Assembly (NCBI GenBank): GCA_900772715.1 | Contig: CAAGRN010000274.1 | Span: forward strand, 1 to 5,548 | Length of the DNA stretch: 5,548 nucleotides | Direction: 5' to 3' | Source of the DNA: an uncultured Subdoligranulum sp. | GTDB taxonomy: Bacteria > Bacillota_A > Clostridia > Oscillospirales > Ruminococcaceae | In this document: in pieces, positions 1 through 4,659 of the stretch | How the letters are laid out: every line of letters starts with the position of its first letter | Numbering within the stretch: position 1 is the first letter of the stretch | Made by a program: the position numbers and the translations under genes | Notes under the pieces: generated by a model | What the model was told of the DNA's origin: nothing | The model's input: the letters and a program-made list of their open reading frames with translations, nothing else | Databases searched by the model: none

Positions 1-79
1 AAAAGGCGCTGCGACAAGCGGTTAGCCCGATCAAGAAAGCAGCTTAGGTAAACCTAAGAGCCGTCACTTGGCCGAGTGG
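1..79. repeat. Left arm of a perfect 79-bp inverted repeat
   Basis: Bases 1-79 are the exact reverse complement of 354-432, with no mismatch. The match stops sharply between 79 and 80. The outer end is at the window edge, so the arm may continue to the left. Read on the plus strand, the arm equals the 5' part of the antisense RNA described at 338-434, including the small palindrome CTTAGGT-AA-ACCTAAG (43-58). The half of the terminator hairpin that should follow (CGGCTCTTGC then T-run) is replaced by unrelated sequence from 80 on. If the promoter is duplicated too, it would lie just outside the window. Confidence 0.97.
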
Positions 80-117
80 ACTATGCGTCCCCTACTTCCC
101 TTAAGGAAATACCGCAT
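64..117 (-). CDS. Possible 17-residue ORF sharing its C-terminus with the 29-residue peptide
   Basis: On the minus strand an ATG at 117 opens a frame reading MRYFLKGSRGRIVHSAK and stopping at TGA (66-64). Its last four residues HSAK and stop lie in the inverted repeat, so they are the same codons that end the peptide at 280-369; the first 13 residues differ. Like that peptide it is strongly basic. No good Shine-Dalgarno precedes the ATG, and a minus-strand terminator (142-187) lies just upstream with no clear promoter between. It may be a decayed or recombined remnant of a second peptide gene rather than a translated ORF. I do not recognise a family. Confidence 0.25.
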   Translation of the reverse strand: MRYFLKGSRGRIVHSAK

Positions 118-141
118 AATTCCAAGTGCCGATGCAGCTAA

Positions 142-187
142 ACAAAAAGACACGTCACAACTCCCTCAAAGGCTTGCGTGACGTGTC
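142..187 (-). terminator. Intrinsic terminator, minus strand
   Basis: GACACGTCAC (149-158) and GTGACGTGTC (178-187) form a perfect 10-bp stem. On the minus strand it is followed by TTTTTGTTT (bases 148-140). The plus-strand exit has no T-run, so this is directional. The 19-nt loop is long for a terminator. The right stem arm also overlaps the -35 of the proposed plus-strand promoter at 174-202, so the palindrome could alternatively be an operator. No convincing minus-strand promoter feeding it was found between 188 and 353. Confidence 0.55.
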
Positions 188-202
188 GAAATATGATATT
201 CT
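174..202 (+). promoter_or_regulatory. Probable promoter of the 29-residue peptide gene
   Basis: TTGCGT (174-179) and TATTCT (197-202) are separated by 17 bp. Each box shares four bases with the sigma-A consensus or close to it. The expected start near 208-210 falls at the foot of a UUCG hairpin (208-223), so the transcript would begin with a protective stem. A TATGAT at 192-197 is a better -10 box but lacks a correctly spaced -35. Confidence 0.45.
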
Positions 203-207
203 AGGTA

Positions 208-223
208 TGCCGCTTCGGCGGCA
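208..223 (+). other. UUCG-capped hairpin at the predicted mRNA 5' end
   Basis: TGCCGC (208-213), loop TTCG (214-217) and GCGGCA (218-223) form a perfect 6-bp stem with a very stable UUCG tetraloop. No T-run follows, so it is not a terminator. Placed at the expected transcript start, it would protect the mRNA 5' end from degradation, as seen in stable toxin messages of type I systems. That role is inference. Confidence 0.5.
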
Positions 224-255
224 GGGCGCTGCACACAACGGCAGGCGGTTGGTTA

Positions 256-274
256 CACTTCCCGAAAGGGGGTG
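256..274 (+). promoter_or_regulatory. Hairpin sequestering the Shine-Dalgarno of the small peptide gene
   Basis: CACTTCCC (256-263), loop GAAA (264-267) and GGGGGTG (268-274) can pair with one bulged T and one T-G wobble. GAAA is a GNRA tetraloop. The GGGGG (268-272) is the only plausible Shine-Dalgarno, 7 nt before the ATG at 280, and it is wholly in the stem. This would keep translation low until the stem is opened or the message processed. The pairing is visible in the sequence; its regulatory effect is inferred. Confidence 0.5.
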
Positions 275-279
275 AAGCC

Positions 280-369
280 ATGCGTTTTACATTGACTTTC
301 CATATCGGTCGCAAGACCGTTACGCTGAGTTTACTGGTAAAAAGCAAGAGCCGCCACTCGGCCAAGTGA
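280..369 (+). CDS. Small cationic 29-residue peptide, candidate toxin of a type I-like system
   Basis: ATG at 280 follows the purine-rich AAAGGGGGTG (265-274) at good spacing, and the frame stops at TGA (367-369). The peptide begins MRFTLTFHIGRKTVTL and ends KSKSRHSAK. Its middle alternates hydrophobic and Thr/Ser residues (a beta-like pattern), and the tail is rich in Lys, Arg and His, making it strongly basic. It is less hydrophobic than classical membrane toxins such as TxpA or Fst, so the toxin label is uncertain. The context argues for a regulated unit: SD in a hairpin, a stable 5' stem, and a convergent antisense RNA covering the last ten or so codons and 3' region. TxpA/RatA and BsrG/SR4 in Bacillus have this 3'-overlap design. 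The last codons lie in the 79-bp inverted repeat. No named family is assigned. Confidence 0.55.
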   Translation: MRFTLTFHIGRKTVTLSLLVKSKSRHSAK

Positions 370-377
370 CGGCTCTT
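338..377 (-). terminator. Terminator of the antisense RNA, inside the peptide gene
   Basis: Bases 346-358 and 365-377 pair over 13 positions around the loop 359-364. On the minus strand position 354/369 is a G-U wobble, so the stem is unbroken, and it is followed by GCTTTTTACC. On the plus strand the same position is a C-A mismatch and the T-run is poor, so termination favours the minus strand. The stem covers the peptide's last codons and its stop. Confidence 0.65.
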
Positions 378-432
378 AGGTTTACCTAAGCTGCTTTCTT
401 GATCGGGCTAACCGCTTGTCGCAGCGCCTTTT
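354..432. repeat. Right arm of the perfect 79-bp inverted repeat
   Basis: This is the exact reverse complement of 1-79. It starts within the peptide gene at the CCACTCGGC that encodes HSAK and the stop. It ends at TTTT just before CTATATTTATTATA, which carries the -10 box of the antisense promoter. The arm therefore corresponds almost exactly to the transcribed antisense RNA minus its terminator's last half. The spacer between the arms is 274 bp (80-353). Confidence 0.97.
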
Positions 433-440
433 CTATATTT

Positions 441-469
441 ATTATATCCGCCCCCGGCAGGACTGTCAA
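441..469 (-). promoter_or_regulatory. Perfect consensus sigma-A promoter driving the antisense RNA
   Basis: On the minus strand TTGACA (469-464) and TATAAT (446-441) are separated by exactly 17 bp, matching both consensus boxes without a mismatch. No start codon or ORF follows; the only thing downstream is the antisense RNA. A promoter this strong over a non-coding unit fits an abundant regulatory RNA. Confidence 0.9.
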
Positions 470-531
470 GCCTGTTTGGGGCTTTTGCACAGATTTTCGG
501 CTTATAAAATGCAGTGCGTAATCTCACAACA

Positions 532-565
532 AAAGAGCGCAGGAACGAACATTCCTGCGCTCTTT
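532..565 (-). terminator. Strong terminator after tRNA-Leu, probably bidirectional
   Basis: AAAGAGCGCAGGAA (532-545) and TTCCTGCGCTCTTT (552-565) form a perfect 14-bp stem around a 6-nt loop. On the minus strand, TTTTGTTG follows for the tRNA transcript. On the plus strand, TTTCTTTT follows and would stop read-through from the small peptide gene. The stem lies a few bases past the encoded CCA. Confidence 0.9.
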
Positions 566-569
566 CTTT

Positions 570-653
570 TGGTGCGGAAGATGGGACTTGAACCCACACG
601 TCATAGACACACGCACCTCAAACGTGCCTGTCTGCCGATTCCAGCACTTCCGC
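570..653 (-). tRNA. tRNA-Leu (anticodon GAG)
   Basis: Read on the minus strand, the 5' acceptor strand GCGGAAG (653-647) pairs with CTTCCGC (580-574), followed by discriminator A and an encoded CCA (572-570). The D arm is CTG...CAG. The anticodon stem CACGT/GCGTG encloses loop TTGAGGT with anticodon GAG (619-617). A long variable arm (GTC-TAT-GAC core), typical of class II leucine tRNAs, precedes the T arm GTGGG-TTCAAGT-CCCAT. All stems form. It decodes CUU/CUC leucine codons. It is a single-gene unit with its own promoter (675-704) and terminator (532-565). Confidence 0.96.
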
Positions 654-674
654 ATAGCATTGACTGCAAGGTAG

Positions 675-704
675 ATTCTACCACACCTCGGGTGCAAAAG
701 TCAA
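675..704 (-). promoter_or_regulatory. Promoter of tRNA-Leu
   Basis: On the minus strand TTGACT (704-699) and TAGAAT (680-675) are 18 bp apart, each one base from consensus. The expected start, near 668, would leave a leader of about 15 nt before the tRNA 5' end at 653, which RNase P would remove. Confidence 0.85.
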
Positions 705-778
705 GCACTTTTTGCGAAAATTGTGCGGCACGCGGCGGCTGCCTCAAAAAAGTTATACAAACGTCAAAAAATGTCCTA

Positions 779-806
779 TTGCTTTTTTTGCCTGCTTTGC
801 TATAAT
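779..806 (+). promoter_or_regulatory. Promoter of the trkA-trkH operon
   Basis: TTGCTT (779-784) and a perfect TATAAT (801-806) are spaced by 16 bp. The predicted start near 813 gives a leader of about 45 nt. The leader holds only a small hairpin, TGCGCC-TT-GGCGCA (825-838), shortly before the ribosome binding site AAAGGAG (844-850). It is too short for a cyclic-di-AMP riboswitch, which controls some potassium transporters in related bacteria. Confidence 0.8.
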
Positions 807-858
807 GGCAGTATAGTAAAAGTGTGCGCCTTGGCGCAATAACAAAGGAGCATCTCTT

Positions 859-2220
859 ATGAGGATCGTGGTTGTCGGTTTGGGCAAGGTGGGTCGTGCC
901 TTGGCGGCACAGCTTACGGCAGAAAAACACGACATCGTGGTGGTGGATCAAAACGCCGCCCTGATCGATAATTTCGTCAATATCTACGACGTGCGCGGCG
1001 TACCCGGCAACGGTGCCAGCTACGATGTGCAGAAAGAAGCGTTTGAAAACGGTGCCGACCTGCTGATCGCCACCACCTCCAGCGATGAAATCAACATTCT
1101 TGCCTGTATGGTCGCCAAAAAAATCGGCACCCAGCACACCATTGCCCGTATCCGCAACCCGGAATACGAGCAGCAGCTGCATTTTATGCGCGACGAGCTG
1201 GGGCTTTCGATGGTGGTCAACCCCGAAAAGGCAACCGCGCGCGAAATGGCGCGTGTGCTGCGGTTCCCCAGCGCCATCAAGCGCGAGCAGTTCTGCCGCC
1301 AGCGCTTTGAACTGGTCGAGTACCGCATCACCTCCGACAACCCGCTGGTGGGTATGCCCTTGGCGGACCTTTACCACAATATCCGCGTCAAGATCCTGAT
1401 CTGCGCCGTGGCGCGCGGCAACGAAACCATTATCCCCAGCGGCTCCTTTACGCTGGAAGCGGGGGACAAAATCTATCTGACCGCCTCCACCCGCGATCTG
1501 GAAGAATTCTTCCGCCGCCTGCACCTGTTCAAGGCAAAGGCCAGCAACGTGATGATCGTCGGCGCCAGCCGTATGGCGTACTATCTGGCACGCGAGCTGG
1601 AGGACATCCAGAAAAAGATGATCGTCATCGACTCCGACGCCGCCCGCTGCCAGGCTATGAGCGAGAAATTCCCCGGCGTGCTGGTCATCCACGGCGACGG
1701 TGCCGACAGCGAGCTGCTCAGCGAGGAAGGTCTTGCCGATATGGACGCCTTTGTCGCGCTGACCGGTATGGACGAAACCAATATCATTCTGGCGATGTAC
1801 GCCTCCCAGTTTGACTGCAAGGTCATTGCCAAGATCAACCGCTCCTCCTTTGCCGACCTCGCCGCCGCCAAGGGACTGGTGGACAGTGTCGTTTCCACGG
1901 CGTCTGTCACCACCGAAACCATCGTGCGCTATGTCCGCGCGATGCAGAACAGTATCGATTCCGACAACATCAAGACGCTGCACCGGCTGGTCAACGGTCG
2001 GGTCGAAGCGCTGGAATTCAACGTCGGCGCCGATTTCCCCTTCATCAATGTGCCGCTGAAGGACCTGACCCTCAAGGACGGGCTGCTGCTGGCGGGCATC
2101 GTGCGCGAAAACAACAAGACAGTCATTCCCTCCGGCAACGACGCCCTGCAGGCGGGGGACGATGTGGTGGTCGTCACCACCGATACCACCCTGCGCTCGC
2201 TGCGCGACATTGTAAAGTGA
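859..2220 (+). CDS. trkA: Trk potassium uptake regulatory subunit TrkA
   Basis: This cytosolic protein forms the ring that gates the TrkH potassium pore in response to bound nucleotide. At 453 residues it has the usual length of the two-repeat TrkA (E. coli about 458), not the single-repeat KtrA. The first RCK_N (Rossmann) domain opens with GLGKVG at residues 7-12 and has the acidic D30 at the end of the second strand, as in NAD-binding folds. The first RCK_C domain spans roughly 150-222. The second RCK_N starts near 230 with GASRMA (235-240) in place of GxGxxG but keeps D258; the second RCK_C is roughly 380-453. The start is set by AAAGGAG 8 nt upstream of the ATG and by the glycine motif right at the N-terminus. 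It is the first gene of an operon with trkH, transcribed from 779-806. Confidence 0.96.
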   Translation: MRIVVVGLGKVGRALAAQLTAEKHDIVVVDQNAALIDNFVNIYDVRGVPGNGASYDVQKEAFENGADLLIATTSSDEINILACMVAKKIGTQHTIARIRNPEYEQQLHFMRDELGLSMVVNPEKATAREMARVLRFPSAIKREQFCRQRFELVEYRITSDNPLVGMPLADLYHNIRVKILICAVARGNETIIPSGSFTLEAGDKIYLTASTRDLEEFFRRLHLFKAKASNVMIVGASRMAYYLARELEDIQKKMIVIDSDAARCQAMSEKFPGVLVIHGDGADSELLSEEGLADMDAFVALTGMDETNIILAMYASQFDCKVIAKINRSSFADLAAAKGLVDSVVSTASVTTETIVRYVRAMQNSIDSDNIKTLHRLVNGRVEALEFNVGADFPFINVPLKDLTLKDGLLLAGIVRENNKTVIPSGNDALQAGDDVVVVTTDTTLRSLRDIVK

Positions 2221-2227
2221 GGCGGCT

Positions 2228-3685
2228 ATGAATTACAGAATGGTCGTCTTTGTGCTGGGGCGCATCTTTTTGGTGGAAGCAGCGATGATGCTGCTGCCGA
2301 TGGCCTGCTCCGCAATTTATGGCGAATGGTATATGCTGCCGGCGTTTTTGCTGCCGGCGGTCATTCTGCTGCTGCTGGGGCTGGCTGCCAGCCTGCGCAC
2401 CCCCAAAAATACTACCATCTACGCCCGCGACGGCTTGGCGATCGTGGCGCTGGTATGGGTGCTGATGTCGGCGTTCGGTGCGCTGCCGTTTGTGATCTCG
2501 GGCGAGATTCCCGCCTTTGCCGATGCCTTTTTTGAGATGGTGTCCGGCTTTACCACGACCGGCTCCACGATTTTGAACGACGTCGAAGCGCTCAGCCATG
2601 GGGCGCTATTCTGGCGCAGCTTCTCTCACTGGGTGGGCGGTATGGGCGTGCTGGTGTTCGCCATGGCGGTGCTGCCGATGACCGACGGACGCGCCATGCA
2701 CCTGATGCGCGCCGAGGTACCCGGTCCCACCTGCGGCAAGCTGTCCAGCAAATTGAGCGACAGCGCCAAAATTTTGTACGGCATCTACTTTGCCATGACC
2801 GCGCTCGAGGTCGTGTTCCTCTGCGCGGGCGGTATGTCGCTGTACGAATCGCTGATCCATGCCTTCGGCACGGCAGGCACCGGCGGCTTCAGCAACCGCG
2901 GGCTCAGCATTGGTGCCTACCAAAACCCCTATTTTGAGTGGGTCATCGGCATTTTTATGCTGCTGTTCGGCGTCAACTTTAACCTGTACTACTTTATTCT
3001 GATGCGCCATTTCCGCGAAGCCTTCGGCTCGGAGGAGCTGCGCGCCTATCTGGGCATTGTGCTGTTCTCCACCGTGACCATCGCCGCCAACATCCTGTCC
3101 ATGGTGGGCAGCGTCGGCGAAGCCGTGCGCACGGCGTTTTTCCAAGTGTCGTCCATCATCACCACCACCGGCTACGCCACGGCGGACTTCAACCTCTGGC
3201 CCACCTACTCCCGCATTTTGCTGCTGGTGCTTATGTTTGTGGGCGGCTGCGCTGGCTCAACGGCGGGCGGCTTAAAGATGTCCCGCGTCATCATCTTTTT
3301 CAAGGCGGCGCGGCAGGACCTTAACAAAATGCTGCACACCCACGCCGTGACCACCATCCGGTTTGAGGGCAAGCCCTTGGACGAAAAGACCCTGCAGGGC
3401 GTACACAACTATTTTAACGTGTATATGCTGCTGATCATGCTGTCCACCGTGCTGGTCAGCCTGGACGGCTTTGACTTGACCACGACCTTTACGGCGGTCA
3501 TTACCTGCATAAATAATGTCGGTCCCGGTATGGAATTGGTCGGTCCTATGGGCAATTTCTCGCAGTTCTCGGCGCCGGTCAAGTACCTGCTGTCCTTCAA
3601 TATGCTGGCAGGTCGTCTGGAATTGTACCCTATGCTGGCGATGTTTGCGCCGCGCCTGTGGCGCAGCCGCCGCACCATGCGCTAA
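2228..3685 (+). CDS. trkH: Trk potassium uptake membrane pore protein TrkH
   Basis: This integral membrane potassium translocator is the partner of TrkA. Its 485 residues match TrkH (about 483) better than the shorter KtrB. Four pore-loop units are visible. Their selectivity-filter segments are TTTGS (109-113), TGGFS (218-222), TTTGYATAD (312-320) and NNVGPGMELVGP (429-440), each with the expected central glycine. The segment AGSTAGGLK (342-350) matches the conserved loop after the third pore unit, and MLAGRLELYP (459-468) matches the conserved arginine-bearing last helix. Many hydrophobic helices separate these, and the tail is basic (RSRRTMR). The gene starts 7 nt after trkA, with its SD (GAGG, 2219-2222) overlapping the trkA TGA, so translation is probably coupled. 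A terminator follows at 3699. Confidence 0.96.
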   Translation: MNYRMVVFVLGRIFLVEAAMMLLPMACSAIYGEWYMLPAFLLPAVILLLLGLAASLRTPKNTTIYARDGLAIVALVWVLMSAFGALPFVISGEIPAFADAFFEMVSGFTTTGSTILNDVEALSHGALFWRSFSHWVGGMGVLVFAMAVLPMTDGRAMHLMRAEVPGPTCGKLSSKLSDSAKILYGIYFAMTALEVVFLCAGGMSLYESLIHAFGTAGTGGFSNRGLSIGAYQNPYFEWVIGIFMLLFGVNFNLYYFILMRHFREAFGSEELRAYLGIVLFSTVTIAANILSMVGSVGEAVRTAFFQVSSIITTTGYATADFNLWPTYSRILLLVLMFVGGCAGSTAGGLKMSRVIIFFKAARQDLNKMLHTHAVTTIRFEGKPLDEKTLQGVHNYFNVYMLLIMLSTVLVSLDGFDLTTTFTAVITCINNVGPGMELVGPMGNFSQFSAPVKYLLSFNMLAGRLELYPMLAMFAPRLWRSRRTMR

Positions 3686-3698
3686 GCCTTTGGGCAGC

Positions 3699-3725
3699 AC
3701 CCCGCTTCGGCGGGGTTTTATTTTT
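3699..3725 (+). terminator. Rho-independent terminator of the trkA-trkH operon
   Basis: ACCCCGC (3699-3705), UUCG-type loop TTCG (3706-3709) and GCGGGGT (3710-3716) form a 7-bp GC-rich stem, followed by TTTATTTTT. It lies 13 nt after the trkH stop and separates the operon from the deacetylase gene. Confidence 0.93.
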
Positions 3726-3765
3726 GCCTGCTGCCGCATACGCTGTAGCAAATCCTGTTTGAATC

Positions 3766-3773
3766 GGGGAGGG
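3766..3773 (+). promoter_or_regulatory. Ribosome binding site that fixes a GTG start
   Basis: GGGGAGGG (3766-3773) lies 7 nt before the GTG at 3781. No ATG occurs in frame before the catalytic domain at a usable distance. Starting at the GTG preserves a basic N-terminus followed by a membrane anchor. Another GTG at 3776 is out of frame. No convincing promoter was seen between the trkH terminator and this site. Confidence 0.7.
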
Positions 3774-3780
3774 CTGTGCT

Positions 3781-4596
3781 GTGCGGCGAAAGAATACCCA
3801 GTGTAAAATTCAGCAAAATTGGTTCGTTTTGGCGGCGGCGTTGGCGCTGCTGGCAGGGGTGGCGCTGACGGCGCACCGGTTCTACCACGCCGAAAATGCC
3901 GAAACCGCCACCCCCAACGACTGCTTTGCCGCAGCCGCCGCGCAAAACCCGGCACTGCCCAAAATGGTCTGCCTGACCTTTGACGACGGTCCGAGCAAAA
4001 ATACCGACGCCATCCTGCAAATTCTGGACGAGAACCAGATCCCCGCCACATGGTTTGTCTGCGCGCAGGATGCCAACGAGTCGTATCTGCCCAAAATTGC
4101 GGATATTCTGGCGGCGGGGCATCAGATCGCCCTGCACAGCGCCAGCCACGAGTACGCCAAAATTTACCGCAGCACCGACGCATTCTGGCGCGACATCGCA
4201 GAATTGAAGGACGCTTTGCGCCCCTACCTTGACCCCGACGCGCTGGAATGGTTGCGCTTTCCCGGCGGCAGCACCAACACGGTCAGCCACCGGTACGGCG
4301 GCAGCGACATTATGAAACGCCTCAAAGCCCAAACCGAGGAGCGCGGTCTGCATTGGATCGACTGGAACGTCTGCGCCGAGGATGCCACCGCCAGCCATCC
4401 CAACGCGGCACAAATTTTGCGCAACATCAAGCGCGAGGCCGAGGGGCGGGACATCTGCGTGGTGCTGATGCACGACACCAAGGCGACCGGGCAAACCGTG
4501 CAGGCACTGCCGGACATTGTGCAGTATTTTAAAGAGCAGGGCTACGCTTTTTGCACGGTGGCGCAGATGGATGCCGCCAAAAATAAAGCGGAATAG
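3781..4596 (+). CDS. Membrane-anchored polysaccharide deacetylase (CE4, NodB domain)
   Basis: The enzyme is predicted to remove N-acetyl groups from an extracellular or cell-wall polysaccharide, most likely peptidoglycan or another amino-sugar polymer. The 271-residue protein has a basic start (MRRK), one hydrophobic helix at about 14-31 acting as uncleaved anchor or signal peptide, and a short linker. The NodB domain then runs from about 60 to 260. All five CE4 motifs are present. They are TFDDGPS (66-72, D68 the expected base and D69 a metal ligand), HSASH (119-123, H119 and H123 metal ligands), RFPGG (159-163), IDWNVCAED (193-201) and VVLMHD (227-232, H231 the expected catalytic histidine). 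The substrate cannot be told from sequence; PgdA- and PdaA-like roles are both possible. It starts at GTG and ends at TAG. It lies between a terminator and a separate esterase gene, so it is probably a single-gene unit. Confidence 0.93.
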   Translation: MRRKNTQCKIQQNWFVLAAALALLAGVALTAHRFYHAENAETATPNDCFAAAAAQNPALPKMVCLTFDDGPSKNTDAILQILDENQIPATWFVCAQDANESYLPKIADILAAGHQIALHSASHEYAKIYRSTDAFWRDIAELKDALRPYLDPDALEWLRFPGGSTNTVSHRYGGSDIMKRLKAQTEERGLHWIDWNVCAEDATASHPNAAQILRNIKREAEGRDICVVLMHDTKATGQTVQALPDIVQYFKEQGYAFCTVAQMDAAKNKAE

Positions 4597-4598
4597 GC

Positions 4599-4627
4599 TG
4601 GAAATGAAACGGATTTTGCGGTATACT
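4599..4627 (+). promoter_or_regulatory. Possible promoter of the pectinesterase gene
   Basis: TGGAAA (4599-4604) and TATACT (4622-4627) are 17 bp apart in the short gap after the deacetylase stop. The -10 box is good and the -35 is weak. No terminator separates the deacetylase from this gene, so read-through is also possible. The RBS AAGAGGG (4645-4651) partly lies in a small palindrome, AGGGTAACCCT (4648-4658). Confidence 0.4.
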
Positions 4628-4659
4628 AAAGGAACTATAAAGAAAAGAGGGTAACCCTT

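Larger units (their letters stand above)
338..434 (-). ncRNA. Antisense RNA, candidate antitoxin RNA
   Basis: A consensus minus-strand promoter at 441-469 predicts a start near 434. The transcript runs leftward through the whole right repeat arm and ends at the intrinsic terminator at 338-377, giving an RNA of roughly 95 nt. It is fully complementary to the 3' end of the 29-codon peptide message (338-369) and its 3' untranslated region (370-434). It contains no ORF of note. Internal elements include the palindrome CTTAGGT-AA-ACCTAAG and the terminator stem. A second copy of most of it sits on the plus strand at 1-79 and could make a trans-acting duplicate. Expression is not shown by the sequence; the promoter-to-terminator layout is the evidence. 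Confidence 0.6.

Noticed and set aside
1..432. Insertion sequence or CRISPR
   Set aside because: There is no transposase and no visible target duplication inside the window, and only one inverted pair instead of direct repeats with spacers. Part of the left end is unseen.
433..653. tRNA-Leu 3' end as an integration (att) site for the repeat region
   Set aside because: No second copy of the tRNA 3' end or of the T-arm sequence occurs at 1-569, and no integrase is present in the window.
416..805. 129-codon open frame on the plus strand over the antisense promoter, terminator and tRNA
   Set aside because: It crosses the complement of a well-formed tRNA and two promoters on the other strand, has no ribosome binding site, and resembles no protein.
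807..858. Riboswitch in the trkA leader
   Set aside because: The predicted leader is only about 45 nt with one 6-bp hairpin, too small for a known potassium- or cyclic-di-AMP-related riboswitch.
601..1983. Long 460-codon open frame on the minus strand across tRNA-Leu and trkA
   Set aside because: It runs antisense to a clear TrkA gene and through the tRNA. Its composition (His, Gly, Gln, Val rich) is what the complement of a high-GC3 gene gives, and it shows no domain motif.
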